The translations under genes were made by a program, and so were the position numbers. From positions 1 to 60,153 of the forward strand of contig MNCI01011157.1 in NCBI GenBank assembly GCA_015680685.1: a stretch of 60,153 bases of DNA, read 5' to 3'. Below, piece by piece: positions 23,301-35,491 of this stretch (the first letter of the stretch is position 1; the number at the start of each line of letters is the position of its first letter). Under the pieces are notes generated by a model. It did not search any database, had not been told where the DNA came from, and saw only the letters and a list, made by a program, of their open reading frames with translations. The DNA comes from Gnetum montanum (lineage: Eukaryota; Streptophyta; Gnetopsida; Gnetales; Gnetaceae).

Positions 23301-25698
23301 TTCTAGTGCTTTTGAGGGTTGTGACGCACTCGCATGACTCAGGAGTTATTGGTGCTTTTGTGGACTATGGTGTGCTTTCATGACCTGGGACTTATAATTC
23401 CTTGTGGACTATGGTGTATCACCCAATCTCCCTTGTGTGCTTTGTCCCTTATGTACTTTGATGTATCACACCATCTCTCTCTAATGTATTGTTCCATTTC
23501 TCTGGTGTGTTGTTAAATTATGTTAGTATCCTAACCTCTATGGTGGGATGGCATGATTGAGCACTCTATTACTTGGCGATTCTCTAGTCCTATGAGGGAT
23601 CATTCTCCATTTTGATGGATACCCTCTTTAGTTCTTGAAATACTAATGCAAGTTTTATCAAGACAGTTGTTCCCTTGATGGGATCTAGAAGCAATTAATG
23701 TTTGGGACTTGTTCCAAGTAGTGGTCCCATGTTCTTGAACTCTTGGGGCTTATTTTCAAAGATAGGATATTGTTACCATGGTTGAATTCATGAAATCTCC
23801 TTTTTGAGGCCATGTTGTTGATGTAGCATGAATGTATATATCTCCTCTCTTGTAAGCAAGGTGTGATCTTATGTACACTCTCTCAACTTTTGGGGCTCCA
23901 GAGGAACCTCCTTGTTGGGGTTCTTTGGTAGACCTTTATTATTGTAAATCCTTCAAGGATGAGTTGTGTATTTTTTGAGTAGGTAGTTGATGTTGGTGAA
24001 GTCCATTTGTTGTAAAATTATCTTGAGGACCTAGTCCTCCTATCGGCAAAATGTTCTTGTTGACTCTCACATTCATTTTTTTTTGGGTTTGATGGTATTA
24101 GGCAGTGGTGTGGCCTTGGGTACCAAACTTTTTGTAAATGGGATGGACTAGGATGTATGAAATGAAAACCTAGATCTCCCACAATGAAATAAAACTCCCT
24201 CTTTGTAAAATTTTGAGGCATGAACTCTTTCGCTTCTTGAGTTATTCTTAAGGTGGAATCAAATGTGGGTAAGACTTGTGAATCCATGTCTTCCCTCAGT
24301 TGGTAGCAGTTTGATGATACAGTTGTGTTGGCTATGTGGACTACTTGGGCATGTATTATGGGTAAGGTGTAGTTGGGTTGCTATGCTTGCCTATGGAAGA
24401 AACCTCTTGAATAGGATCTTTCCTTCAAGTTCAAAAATCTAGTGAAAGGTGTTGATCATGAGTTGCAATTATTCCTACATAGCAAGAAAATTGAGATTCC
24501 TAGAACTTAGATGTTCCTTGGAGAATTCATGACTATGGTTTTCCTTGAAGGTGATTTTACATGCTTCCTTGGACTAAGTATATAGAAAATGGTGCTTGTC
24601 CCATATCCTGGAGTGGGAAGGATAGTTTGTAAGATGCAAGTGTAGTTGGTCCTTTCCTATGAATGGGACATTATGGTTGCAATGGAAGATGTGGTAGAAA
24701 TTGACATGAGATGTGTGTATGAAACATTGTCTTGGGGTTGGCTACCCAACATATCCTCCACTTGTTCCAGCATTCGACTAGGCATTCTTAATGTTGGATA
24801 ATCCCAAAGGATGTTGATGATACATTGGGTTTGTATGCTATGATATCCTCTTGGAGAAGTTTTCCAAAATTTTTTTGGATCTTCTATTTTGTTGTGGAAA
24901 TGAAATAGTGTTGGGTGATGAAATGTGGATTACGATGTTGGTGTGTCTATGAATGACAAGGTTAGGTTCAAAAGATCTACCTCAGTACATTGTTTCAAAG
25001 GGAGATCATGCTTGACTCCATTCCTATTAGCCTAAACAAACATGATGTGGGAAAACAAGAGAAAATATGTGGATGGTATAGACATGGTGATTCAGTGCTT
25101 AGATGGTTGCACTGGTGAGACCCCATGGGTCTTGATGCGAGAAGCAGAACCTAGGGTTCTAGCAAGCTTGAGTTGCTTGTGGAGACATGACTCTTTTGGA
25201 GCATGTTCTCCCTCTTAATTTTAGTTCCCCAAGTCCATCACCATGGTTAGTTGCCTTGGTGAGTGCTCAAAATCGATCACAAAAAAAATCAAGGAAATCG
25301 ATGGGTGTCAAGATGCCATTCAGAAGGAAACTCGGCTAGAATTGTCCAAGAAGACCTTGTCCTCTTGCATAGGTATTGGCCTATGTAAGAAGAGAAGTCT
25401 CTAGACTTGATAAGGGATGGATCTAGGGGATGCCGTAGAGATTTTCATCCTTTGGGTTGGACTTCTCCCTCTTGTCACAGAGTAGGAAAAGTTTATGGGG
25501 TTTTTCCAAGTACTCTTTGCATTTCATGTAAGACATTGGATGGAAGGACGTATTAGGTGTTAAGGTTGGTACCTTCCTTCAAGCTTGGTCTCAGTTAAGT
25601 TGATAGATTCTCTAGAATTGATGGAGTTCCAAACCCCTACTTGAAGTGTACTCTTGAAGAAATCCTAGGCTCCACTCTGAGGATGTTGCTTCTTTTGT
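20316..25698 (+). other. Interior of the LARD-like element, no recognised coding
   Basis: Only short open frames occur, none with recognisable retroelement motifs. A diverged minisatellite lies at about 23220-23420: the phrase GGTGCTTTTGTGGACTATGG and variants recur with CTCATGACT between them. The base composition (T and G rich on this strand) differs from the surrounding copia sequence. Confidence 0.6.
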
Positions 25699-25712
25699 AT
25701 GGGGGAGTATTG
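25699..25712 (+). promoter_or_regulatory. Polypurine tract of the LARD-like element
   Basis: ATGGGGGAGTATTG precedes the 3' LTR start TGAGAG. It is a G/A-rich tract in the right place and orientation to match the primer-binding site. Confidence 0.8.
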
Positions 25713-26287
25713 TGAGAGATCTCTTAGGATAGTCATTCTCCTGGGCCATCCCCATGGTTTAGGGACCATGGAACACTTTGAGGAACCCTTGGGTGACACT
25801 CAAGTGTTACAAAACCCATCCTAGCTTAGTGGTACCAAGCCAGTAGCAAGACTCCCTCTTGTTGCACCCCTCTCTAAGTCCTCTTCATACTACCCTCACT
25901 TGGAGAACTACATGGCCCTAATTTTGTGGTGGTAGTAGATATGTAGGTAGCTAGGACCAGATAGTTTTGGTGCTGTGCCAAGTTGAACCTTGTACTAGAT
26001 CATGAGGGATTTGCGGATGAGGTGCCCCCTTGTAGATGCATCATTTCCCTTTCCACTGATGTTTTCTATAGGGTTTCTTGTGTACTTGTTTGCAAGGTCC
26101 TTGTTCAGAGTTTTTTGTTCTTCTTGAGGTGCATTCCCATATATTAAGAAGTTTTGTTGCTGCTCACACCCTTCCTTGGGTTTCTTGCTTGTTAGAGGTG
26201 TATTCCCCAGGTATTCCACCCTAGATCCATTGGATCTTAGTGAATTCCTTGAGGTTCCAGAAAACATAGGGGCAACATTATTATACA
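25713..26287 (+). repeat. 3' LTR of the LARD-like element (575 bp)
   Basis: It is a direct repeat of 19730-20301, starting TGAGAGATCTCTTAGG and ending ATTATTATACA, followed at once by the TSD AGGTG. Confidence 0.93.
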
Positions 26288-26292
26288 AGGTG

Positions 26293-26890
26293 CTTATTTT
26301 AAACCATACAGTGCCTTTTTAAGTAAATAAATCCAAATTTTCTTACTAGGTATCACAAATCCTTTAGGTTAATTGATATAGACTTCTTCATCGAAGAAGC
26401 CATTTAAGAAAGCTAATTTTACATCAATTTGGATTTTTATAGACTTTGGAGGGATTTTTGCTACATCTGCTAAGAGTGCCCACAAAAATTCTAATTGAGC
26501 AACAGGTACACAAGTTTCAGCATAATCTATACCTGCTTCCTGCACATAACCTTTTACAACTAAGTGAGCTTTATGTTGATTAATTGTATTATTAGCATTA
26601 TATTTCCTCCCAAAAATCCATTTATTATTAATGATATTTTTTTCTAAATGTAATTTGACTAACACCTAGGTTTTGTTCTTTTCAGTTTGTCTAATCTCTT
26701 CCTACATAGCTTTAATCCAATGATTATGTTGAATTGCATCTTTATATTTTAGGGGATCTAAAATTAAACTTAAAGATATATTATTGAAGTTATCAATATA
26801 ACCTAATTTTTTATGTAATTGACTTCTGGTTGTTGTTGCTATGTCTAAGGAGCTAATAACATTATTTGGAACTACTTGTTGCATGAATCT
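26293..26890 (-). pseudogene. Copia reverse transcriptase, 5' part, decayed
   Basis: Minus-strand frames at 26884-26702 and 26665-26369 hold copia reverse transcriptase landmarks: HNHWIKAM, NKWIFGRKYNA, HKAHLVVKGYVQEAGIDYAET and IDVKLAFLNGFFDEEVYIN. Near 26300 the sequence reads KALYGLK just before the inserted element. The matching continuation is at 19724. One stop replaces a glutamine codon two codons before the break. Confidence 0.9.
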
Positions 26891-26959
26891 TGGGTATTTG
26901 TAAGCTTCTGATGGCTATTGAAGTTGTAGTTCAGTATCATCATTAGATGTATCCTCATC

Positions 26960-27960
26960 TTCTTCATGTTTATCTTCTATTTCTTCCTCATGCACTATTT
27001 TTTCATCATTATTGGAATATTCACTTTCATATTTTATATCTTGTTCCATAAACTACATATCACAGATTTTGACAATCTTTCATGTAGTTAATTTAATACA
27101 TCTATATGTATTAATTGTAATTGAATAACCCATGAAGATACATTCAGCAGACTTTTCATTCCATTTGTTACTTCCTAGTCTTACATTTTTGAGAAAAAAC
27201 TTACAAATAAAAACTCTTAAGCAATAAATAGTAGGTATTTTTCCGTACCATTTTTCATATGAAGTATAGTCCCACAAATGCTTAGTTACCATTCTATTTT
27301 AAAGATGATTTATTGTGTCAAGTGCCTTTGCCCAAAACCTCTTTTCTAAGCTAGCATAATGAAGCATGGTTCTTACTATATCCATTAATGTTCTAGTCTT
27401 CCATTTAGCAATACTATTTTCCTAAGGAGTATACACAATGATTTTTTGATGATGAATGTCTTTTTTTTGCAAGTACTTCTAAAAATAGCTAGCCATCTAC
27501 TCTCCCTCTTCATTAGTGTGGATACTCTTTATTTTTACTACTATTTTCTTTTTTTTCTTGAACCTAAATTTTTTTGAAATATTCTAAATCTTAATCTTTT
27601 CATTTCAGAAAATATACATGAAAATATCTTGAGCAATTATTAATAAAGATAATAAAATACCTACTTCCAGTTAAACTTTCAATTTGCATGGGTTCACATA
27701 TCTATGAATGTAATAAGGATAAAATGGAAGTGTTTCTTCTTTCAACTATAGGAAAGGATATTCAAGTTTTTTAACTTGTATGCAACATTTACATTTTTTA
27801 ATTTATTAACTAAAAATTATTTTAAATCTTTTACCATGTTTTTCTTTATGAGCATCTCCATATATGTTGGTGAAGTATGTCCAAGACTTTTATGAAAAGC
27901 TAAAATTCATCTTGAGTACTTGAGATCAATGCTCTAGAAAAAGAAATATTGTATAAATTA
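26960..27960 (-). pseudogene. Copia integrase, decayed
   Basis: The clearest part is 27292-27080 on the minus strand: a WDYTSYEKWYGKIPTIYCLRVF block, then AECIFMGYS. These are the C-terminal integrase landmarks of copia elements (usually PYELWxGRKP..LRVFGC and GIFLGYS). The upstream core, about 27960-27300, is broken by many stops, and I could not place the catalytic D,D,E with confidence. Confidence 0.75.
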
Positions 27961-27989
27961 TTATGGTTGTTAGGAATTTCCAACATAGC

Positions 27990-28280
27990 ATTTACCTTTC
28001 TTAAAATGCATTTTCCATTTTTAAAAATTGTTTGAAAACTAGTTTTCTAAGTTGATTAATACTAAGCATGTTATGCTTTAATTCTAGAACATAAACAAGA
28101 TCATGTATTTTTATGTCATCACCATTATGATTTTTTATGATTAAAGTTATTATACCTATCACATTACCTTCTTTTCCACTTTCAAATTGAACTTTTCCAC
28201 CATCACAAGATTTAATTGTATGAAACAATTTCTTTTGTCTTGTCATATGTTGAGAACAAGCACTATATATATACACCAAA
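27990..28280 (-). pseudogene. Copia aspartic protease, decayed active site
   Basis: Minus-strand 28279-28001 reads IYSACSQHMT, then GKVQFESGKEGNVIGI, then LVYVLELKHNMLSINQL, the normal copia protease layout. The usual active site LDSGCSxHMT has become IYSACSQHMT, so the catalytic Asp is Tyr and the Gly is Ala. The enzyme would be inactive. Confidence 0.85.
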
Positions 28281-28429
28281 TTTTCATATCAGCACAAACT
28301 AATTCTTTAGAGGATTTAGCATTTACTATTTTTTGTGATGGTTACCCATGCATTTTTTTTGTTTTTCTTCATTTTCTAGCTTTGCTTACTCTTTTTGCTA
28401 ACTTTCTACACATTTCCATGATCATTTTA

Positions 28430-29290
28430 AAACTAATATGGACAATCTAATTTCAATTGGCCTATCTCACCATAGGAGTGGTATGCATAAGTCTTTCTTT
28501 TAAATGTTATTTCTCTTCCTCTTTCATGAAAGCCAAATCCTCCACCTTCATAACTTGTTATTTGATCATTCCTCTTCTTGTATGATCTTCTGACTCGACC
28601 ATTGCTTTGTCCTTCTTTTCTTCCTCTCCTCTTGAAGATTAACAAGTTCCATCTTTCTCTTCTACCTTGAATTTTACCAAAACCTCTTCTTCATCCTTTG
28701 TAGGAAATGTTAGCTTCATATTCAACATTTGAAGTGCTTATTGTTGAAAGTGCTCTTACATCTTTTTCATCTATTTCCTTCATTTAGAATTCAAATTGAA
28801 GTAACTTTCTTATTACTTCATCTATATATAGCATATCCAAATCCAAAAAATTTTTCAAACTAATAGAAATTTGATCATATATCTTAGTCAAACTTCTTAA
28901 AATTTTTAAAACAACTTCTTTATCTTCAAATTTATAAGATTGTATCTAGATTGCATGTACCAAATTTGTACCTTTTGAATATATCCCTCCACACCTTCTT
29001 CTTCTTTCATGATCATTGTTTCATATCAACTTAAAAATTAAGTGTTTGCAACTTAATTTTTCTTATTTTTATGTCCTTGATACATAGTATCTAAACCATG
29101 CCTTAATTTATAAGTACTAGTATACTTTTTTAACTTTTTAAACTCATGATCATTCATGCTAGTAGAGATTGTAGTCATGGCCTTGTCATCCTTCATTTTT
29201 GATTGCTTTTTAGCTTTCTTTCCTACGTCATCTATACCAAAAGTCATATTTTCTATATCTAATGATATACTAACTTGTACATCTTGAGAC
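28430..29290 (-). pseudogene. Copia gag with degraded zinc knuckle
   Basis: The minus strand near 28930-28790 gives a gag-like helix run (VVLKILRSLTKIYDQISISL) matching the usual KVLRSLTPRFDHI region. 28645-28433 is basic and ends in YHSYGEIGQLKLDCPY, a CX2CX4HX4C knuckle in which only the last Cys survives. 29247-29053 is the N-terminal charged part. Several stops and frame changes are present. Confidence 0.75.
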
Positions 29291-29380
29291 TTTAAATAAA
29301 TTTGTAGGTAAGAAATGTATCAACATTAAACATAGAAATTATAGCTTTGCCAATTTGAAGAAAAAAATCAAGAATAAATT

Positions 29381-29392
29381 GCTGCTACCAAA
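29381..29392 (-). promoter_or_regulatory. Copia primer-binding site, decayed
   Basis: On the minus strand this reads TTTGGTAGCAGC directly after the 5' LTR end. It resembles the initiator-Met site (TGGTATCAGAGC) with a small deletion and changes. Confidence 0.5.
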
Positions 29393-30690
29393 TGAAGGTT
29401 ACTAAGAACCTTAAAAGTGAAGTCTTTTAAAAAATTATTTCAAAGGAGGTATAGATTACAAAGTAAAGTTATATACCAAAGATAAAATGATAAAATTGAA
29501 ATGAAACACCTTGATTATTATATTAACCAACATACAAACATTACAACATACAAGAAGGCAACTCAAACCACTTTATTTTTTCTTTACTCTTATGTTCTTT
29601 CATTTTCTTAAATTATTGAATCTTGTTACTATACCTCCCAAATGCATGACTTGAATAGGATGTTCTAGTGTTTTAAGGGTCTATATAGAAGTAAAAATAG
29701 GCATGAAGAACGTAGATAAGATTCATTATAGGATTTAGCCTTATCACAAATTTCAGCCCATAAAATGTGGGATATGATTCAATTAGTATGATAAATAAAT
29801 ATAATATTTTCTTAAATCATCATTCCAATGTAAAAGTAGGTTAGCTATCCAATGGTTCAAATCACACTAAAAAATGTGATTGTATGAGAGAGATATGGGG
29901 TTTTGAAGTTTGAGGTGTAGAAGTGCATAGTATGTTAATTTAGTAATTTGTAGCTTAAAATAACATGAAGCAACTTGGCTTAGATGACTAGCAAAGAGGA
30001 GATAAGACATTAACCCATGGTTATGGGATCAAGTCACAAAATTTACAACTACTAAAATTTAATCAAAACCTTTAAACCTTGTTGATGTAGCATTAGAAAT
30101 TGAGGTGGTGGAACCATTGTTGATAGAAAATGCATGGACTAGTGAACTTGTCCTCAGTGGAAGTTGACATGGACTTGTAGGCATTGATGTGGATGTGGTG
30201 CTATGATGATGTGGACTTGTGTTGACTTGTGGTCAAAGGTTAACTAAAACATTGACCAACCATAACTTTTGCATCTAGACTCTACTTTTTGCAAATGAAG
30301 GGTTAATTCTAAAATTTTTTTACGTGCCAACTGTAATGGTGTTGTTAGATTTGGCTTAAGAGATCACTTGACGGTACTTTCAAGAGGTAGTTCTTAGTTT
30401 GATAAATATTCAGAGCTTTATTCTACATCAAACACAAGGCATTCCCAAATCACATCACTTATGCTAATATCTCAATTTTCATAAGCTTGTGATACCTATA
30501 GAAAAAGCTCTTCCTTTTAGGTTTTAGAGGAAAAATGATGTGGGATGTGCTTAGCTCTAATAACACACGGATAAGTTGAATCATGAAACTTGTGTTTATT
30601 GGTATCTCTTCAAGATGAATTATGCTATAATAGAAGAGTGAACAAAGAGATTTGTGTAACCTTAATGACATGTTGGCAAAAATTCCAACA
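29393..30690 (-). repeat. Copia 5' LTR (1298 bp)
   Basis: It is a direct repeat of 17135-18591. On the minus strand it starts TGTTGGAATTTTTGCC at 30690. TSD TTAAT follows at 30691-30695. Confidence 0.9.
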
Positions 30691-30695
30691 TTAAT

Positions 30696-31972
30696 TTCTA
30701 TTTTTTTTATCATTTTCTTGATTTGATTACCTTTTATGCTTGTGTCAACTTTGATAAAATTTGTTTAGATTTTGGATATTTAAATATTTTTTTTTCCTTT
30801 TTGGATCACTCTAGTTGTCCTTGTTACTTATAGATGTAAATGACTTGGATGAGAGTATTTTTATAATGATTCAAAAAAATTCATAATGATTTGTGGCATT
30901 TTTATGATGTAATTTTGGTAATAGAGGCCAAGGATCCTGATATGAGGGTTGGAATCACTAATAGAAAGTGAGTAATTTTTGGCCCGTGTCAATTTATTGG
31001 ATTTGAAATTTAATGAATTATTGAATTCTTGGTTTTCTATTAGAATTAATTTGATGATCCTTCTTGAATGCTTAATTCTTATTTGTATATATTCTCAAGT
31101 CTAATTATCTTGTCAATAGTTATTCTAGTGAAGTGGAGAAAATCTAGGATGTTAATTTTTACTTGCTATATTGTAAGTAAATGCTATGTATTTGTTTACT
31201 CTTTTTATTGGAAAATTAAATATTTTGATTAAATTCTAGTGTTTTTGGAAAAAAATATTGTTAATATGCCATTTAATTGATATGAAATTACTAATTTATC
31301 TATTTCTTGTGACAAACTATTTGGTTGATTAGATTTATTAATGAACAACATCAAATATATTTTATAGTTTATAGAATAATATTTTGATTTTTAAATTACA
31401 AAATACAAATATGTATATCATATAAAAGGAATCTTTCATTGTGGAATATTTATTTTTCATGATTTTTATTTATTGCAATTGGTATTAGTTAAAACTAAAA
31501 TTTGAATAAGATGTTCTGAACTAGTTAAATATGATTCATTTTACTTATCTCTTATTATGTTTGGAAATATCAAAGAATTCAAAAGCATGCTAAATGGACA
31601 TTGGAATTTTTTAAAAGGATTTTTTCAATACTTATTGTGGTTGATTCAAAAATAAGAATTGATTTATTCATTAGTATAAGCAAGCTGAAGGTAGCCAAGT
31701 TGATAATGCATCTTTAGTAGTGCAGGTAGAGTATATGTTATGTTACATATACCAAATATTATAAAAATTTATCAATTTTTTTGTTAACATTATCCCTTAC
31801 GATTTGTTTATTGATGCCAACTATAGTTGGTTTGATTTTTTCTTGTTAGAGGTTTATTAATTTGATTTGTAAATTATTGTTCTATATGATTTTTTTCTTT
31901 CTAGTTGGTTATTTGTTTAAACAAGTTTAAAAATTATGCACTATTTAATTTATGATTTTTCTACTTGCTTAG
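30696..31972. other. Unassigned AT-rich sequence between copia and chromovirus
   Basis: This is very AT-rich with no ORF, terminal repeat or structured element recognised. It is probably old host spacer between the two insertions. Confidence 0.45.
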
Positions 31973-32837
31973 TGCAGGGTCATCCCATTTTGTTTTAAAC
32001 CCTTCAATCCTACTAAATCTAGATGGTATGAAAGATAATTCAATTTGCTAGAAAATAACAAAAAACTATCTTCAATTATTGAAAAGAAGATTATAACTAT
32101 AATAGTTTCACAACCCACATCACACAGTTACATAATGACATTACAAAGCATGAAACTCTACAACCACATAACAATTTTTCTTAATGCAAGGCACAATTAA
32201 ATGGGATCTCTCTAATGAACATAGGATTGAGATCCAAACACACAACACATACATTGATAGCTGTAATGGACAAACACATAATTGACCATAGAAGATGCAT
32301 TCACAACCATGCAATCTCTCATAATAACCTCTCATGTGCTTAACTCCTTACTCATCATGTTCCAAAACATGAAAAAAATAGTCATATTTATTAAAATTAA
32401 GGCAAGAAACCTAGAAGATCTTTTCCCCTACTCATCTTTGAGATTCCTAGTTGTTTCCATTATTTTGTCATCTTTTTCATCTATTTTAAAACTTGGAACC
32501 ATCAACTTGAAACTTTCCTTGACCACATAGGATGTCTATAACCTTGGAGAGATGTCTTTTTGAGAAATCCAATATTCAGGTGTCCAGTGGATATGAGACA
32601 TCTTCTCTTGGCAAGAGACATCTCACTTGAGAAGTCTCTAGTATGGGTGAGATGTCTTTCTAGAGATGTTTCTTGATAGTATGAGATGTTTCCACTTATA
32701 CCTAGATGCCTTCTATCAAATCCTAGCATTCGGTTAAGACATCTTTTAAACCTCCAAGACATTTTCTAGTGTCAAAAGCTGATAAATAACAACATATAGG
32801 GTTGAAACAACGTCTTGGAAGAGATGTTCCTATACTA
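31973..32837 (-). repeat. Chromovirus 3' LTR (865 bp)
   Basis: It is a direct repeat of 45823-46701, for example CTACTAAATCTAGATG near 32010 versus CCCACTAAATCTAGATA near 45868, and ACATAGGATTGAGATC near 32218. It contains about five AGATGTCT/AGACATCT octamers at 32540-32760. Confidence 0.88.
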
Positions 32838-32849
32838 GCTCTCCCATCC
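32838..32849 (-). promoter_or_regulatory. Chromovirus polypurine tract
   Basis: On the minus strand this reads GGATGGGAGAGC directly before the 3' LTR start. Confidence 0.65.
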
Positions 32850-32926
32850 TTAAAAAATTAAACTCATGCAAAGAAGGAATTAAGGATAGAATTGATTCCC
32901 CAATCAACAAGTTTTGTCTCATGGAT

Positions 32927-33200
32927 TCATATAGCATCATCAATGATTTGACCCTTCCAATGGATTAAGTACTTATGCCTATTCACTCCATGAGTGTTGG
33001 AAGCTTCTCTCCACTTGAGTATAATTATCTTCTTCTCCATTGAATATTTGTTTTTGTTAATAGCCCCCTTCAACTCATTAATGCTACCTTGTATGATTTC
33101 ATCATGTACCACTCCATGGTAATGCATAAGATCTATAACATTAAATACAAAGACATACCCACATCACTTAATAAGTCAATTTTAAAAGAATTATAATTAA
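32927..33200 (-). pseudogene. Integrase C-terminus with chromodomain, decayed
   Basis: Minus-strand 33127-32927 ends with HKYLIHWKGQIIDDAIW, the core of a chromodomain (usual form EYLVKWKG...EATWE). In chromoviruses this domain sits at the end of integrase and steers insertion towards particular chromatin. The aromatic residues Y and W of the core are kept. Upstream sequence is frame-broken. Confidence 0.85.
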
Positions 33201-33559
33201 TTTTATCATTTATTCTGAAGGGATCCATCTTCTTAACTTTCAACTTTGAGAAGTTGACATCTCTCAATCTCTTCTTCTTCAAGTGCATCCAAACTAGACC
33301 ACCAATATTAAAATTAGGCTTCCATTTATCCTCATTCCTCTTGAGGACTATCTCTTTAGCCTTCTTCTTAAGATTTTCCCTTGTGCATGAAGATCCCTCA
33401 TGTCTTGCACAAAATTTGCACTTAGTTAAGCTTCTAGCTCAAAGCTCCTCACATTGTCCACAATCTTTGGAAAAAACCCATATTTTACCTCAAATGGTCT
33501 CTTTTTAATGACAATATAAAAAGCATTATTGTAAGAAAATTTAGTATGACACATCAAAT

Positions 33560-34190
33560 TTTTCCATTGATCGAACTATCAATCACATAGAAACCTCAAA
33601 ATATTCAGCAAAGATTTATTACCCACTTTGGTTTGGTAATAAAATTGTGGATGATATGCATTAGAAAAATTAAAATTTGTTTCTAAAATATTCCAAAGGG
33701 ACCTTAAAAAATGACTAGCAAACTTGGTGTCTCTATCACTAACAATATTTAAAAGAATCTCATGCAAATTTACAGCATGAGATGCATCACTCATCTTTTT
33801 GTATAAAATGAAATGTGCCATCTTGGAGAATCTATCCTCCAAAACAAAGATAGCATCATTTCCACTTTTGAACTTTGAAATCCCACATACAAAGTCTATT
33901 TACATACTTTCTCATGAATCCTTGGAAATTGAAAAAGGCATATAATGTCTATCCACTCCTTTTCCTCCTTTGAGTTTCCAACATGTCAAATGATCCTTCA
34001 TAAGTTTGGAATTTCAGATGTCATTCCAAGCCAAAAAAAGTACCTACTTACAAGCTTCAATGTTTTATCTCTGTCCATATGACCTGCCATGCTACTGCAA
34101 TGCTTTTCAACCAAAATTTTCCTTCTAAAATCATAATTAGGAACACATATCTTTTCATTCTTAAATCATAGTTTATATTAAATATGATAG
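33560..34190 (-). pseudogene. Integrase core, catalytic Glu lost
   Basis: Minus-strand 33842-33579 reads DRFSKMAHFI, then IVSDRDTKFASHF, then YHPQFYYQTKVGNKSL. These correspond to the first Asp, the second Asp and the DGQTEVVNR block of the gypsy integrase. The catalytic Glu of QTE is Lys here, and about a dozen residues are missing before the second Asp. The zinc-binding region upstream (about 34190-33900) is too broken to describe. Confidence 0.85.
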
Positions 34191-34960
34191 CCCCTTCATT
34201 AATCTATCCTACTCAATAATGGTTCGTTAAGGATTTTCCAAACTTGCCCAAAATCATAATCATATTCATACAAATCAGAAAAATCATTCATATCTTCCAC
34301 TTGAGGAATGTTAAAACTCACCACATGCACACTAGAGAATGCAGCAACCACCATATTGGCTTTTTCACTCTTGTGCTTAAGCACAAAATTGAACTTTTGT
34401 AACTTGAAACTCACTTCATCTATTTAACACTCAACTTATTTTGAGAATTGAGAGACTAAAGTGCTTTATGGTCCATCATTAAAGTGAACTCCTTAAGCAA
34501 TAAGTAATGCCTTCAATGCTTGATTACTTGAAGAATAACATACAATGCATTCTCATATATGCTATATATCTTCCTTGGCTCATTCAACTTTTTTTTGAAA
34601 AGAATGTAATAGGCCTACCATCCTGTGAAAGTACCACTCCAATGGTAAGTCCACTTGCATTCATCTCCACTTGAAAAAGCTTTTGGAGATATGATATCAC
34701 AAGCATTAGTTAATTGATGATTTTTTCCTTCAACAAGTCAAAGTTGCTTTGGGTCTCATCACCCCACCTAAAATCTTTATTCTTCTCTAGTAAAGCAAAC
34801 ATAAGCCAAGAAATACCATTGAAATTTTTTATGAACCTTTGAAAAAAACCTATTAAAAAAAATGATCTTACCCCCATAACATTTTTATGAGTTTTCCAAT
34901 CTCTAATATCCCTCACCTTGGTAACTTTCACTCAATTCTTTTTTTAAAATCACATATTAT
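34191..34960 (-). pseudogene. RNase H and reverse transcriptase thumb, decayed
   Basis: Minus-strand 34414-34199 includes FKLQKFNFVLKHKSEKANMV, the end of the gypsy RNase H (usual YDFxIxYKxGKxNxVADALSR, with the second D missing). 34931-34710 includes KVRDIRDWKTHKNVMGVRSF and FIKNFNGISW, the thumb and connection (usual FYRRFIKNFS). Confidence 0.85.
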
Positions 34961-35486
34961 AAGTATGTGATCTCCCTCTTGAGAAAATGACTTTTCTTCA
35001 CATTGATCATCAAATATTCCTTCTCCAATTTAAGATACATTCTCCTTAAGTGATCCAAGTACTTTTATTCATTAGAGCAGTATATCAAAATCTCACCAAT
35101 AAAGATAATAGAATACTTAGGAATCAAATTTTTTTAGTACATCATGCATCAACCTCATGAATGTAGAAGGTGCATTTGTAAGTCATAATTGTGTTACAAA
35201 CCAATTCATGTGGTATTTTAAAAGCTATCATCCATTCATCATTGGATATGATCTGAATTTGATGGTAACTATTCTTTAAATTCATTTTGCTAAGAAATTA
35301 TTCATTGGTAAGGATGTCAAGGATATCATCCATCATTGGAATAAGAAACTTGTACCTCACTACTATCCTATTTATTGCTCTTAAATCAATGCAGATTCTC
35401 CATTCATCACTATTCTTCTTTGGCATAAGCATTGTTAGAACTATACAAGGTGAAATGGATTCTTTTACAAAGCCATTTACAAGTAA
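34961..35486 (-). pseudogene. Chromovirus reverse transcriptase, 3' part
   Basis: From the minus strand at 35486 the frame reads ELLVNGFVKESISPC, then MPKKNSDEWRICIDLRAINR, then YKFLIPMMDDILDIL, strongly matching gypsy reverse transcriptase fingers and palm. The catalytic Y-x-DD block near 35110-35085 reads FIGEILIYC, so both aspartates are lost. The frame is cut at 35486 by family A copy 3 and resumes at 42606. Confidence 0.92.
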
Positions 35487-35491
35487 CTCCT

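Larger units (their letters stand above)
19730..26287 (+). mobile_element. Non-coding LTR retrotransposon (LARD-like) nested in copia
   Basis: A plus-strand element of 6558 bp with LTRs of 572 and 575 bp, an initiator-Met-type primer-binding site and a polypurine tract. The TSD AGGTG is perfect at 19725-19729 and 26288-26292. It lies inside the copia reverse transcriptase, and the codons on each side resume as expected when the insert and one TSD are removed. The 5.4-kb interior shows no recognisable gag, protease, reverse transcriptase or integrase on either strand. That matches the class called large retrotransposon derivatives, which move with proteins made by other elements. The LTRs differ only by scattered substitutions, so it is younger than its copia host. 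Confidence 0.9.
17135..30690 (-). mobile_element. Ty1/copia retrotransposon, interrupted by a 6.56-kb element
   Basis: A minus-strand element with LTRs at 29393-30690 (5') and 17135-18591 (3'). It is flanked by the perfect TSD TTAAT at 17130-17134 and 30691-30695. Domains on the minus strand come in copia order: gag, protease, integrase, reverse transcriptase, RNase H. Integrase before reverse transcriptase is diagnostic of Ty1/copia. The reverse transcriptase is split at 19729/26288 by another retrotransposon. Without that insert the element is about 7.0 kb. Frames are heavily broken, and catalytic residues of protease and reverse transcriptase are lost, so it is inactive. Confidence 0.93.
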
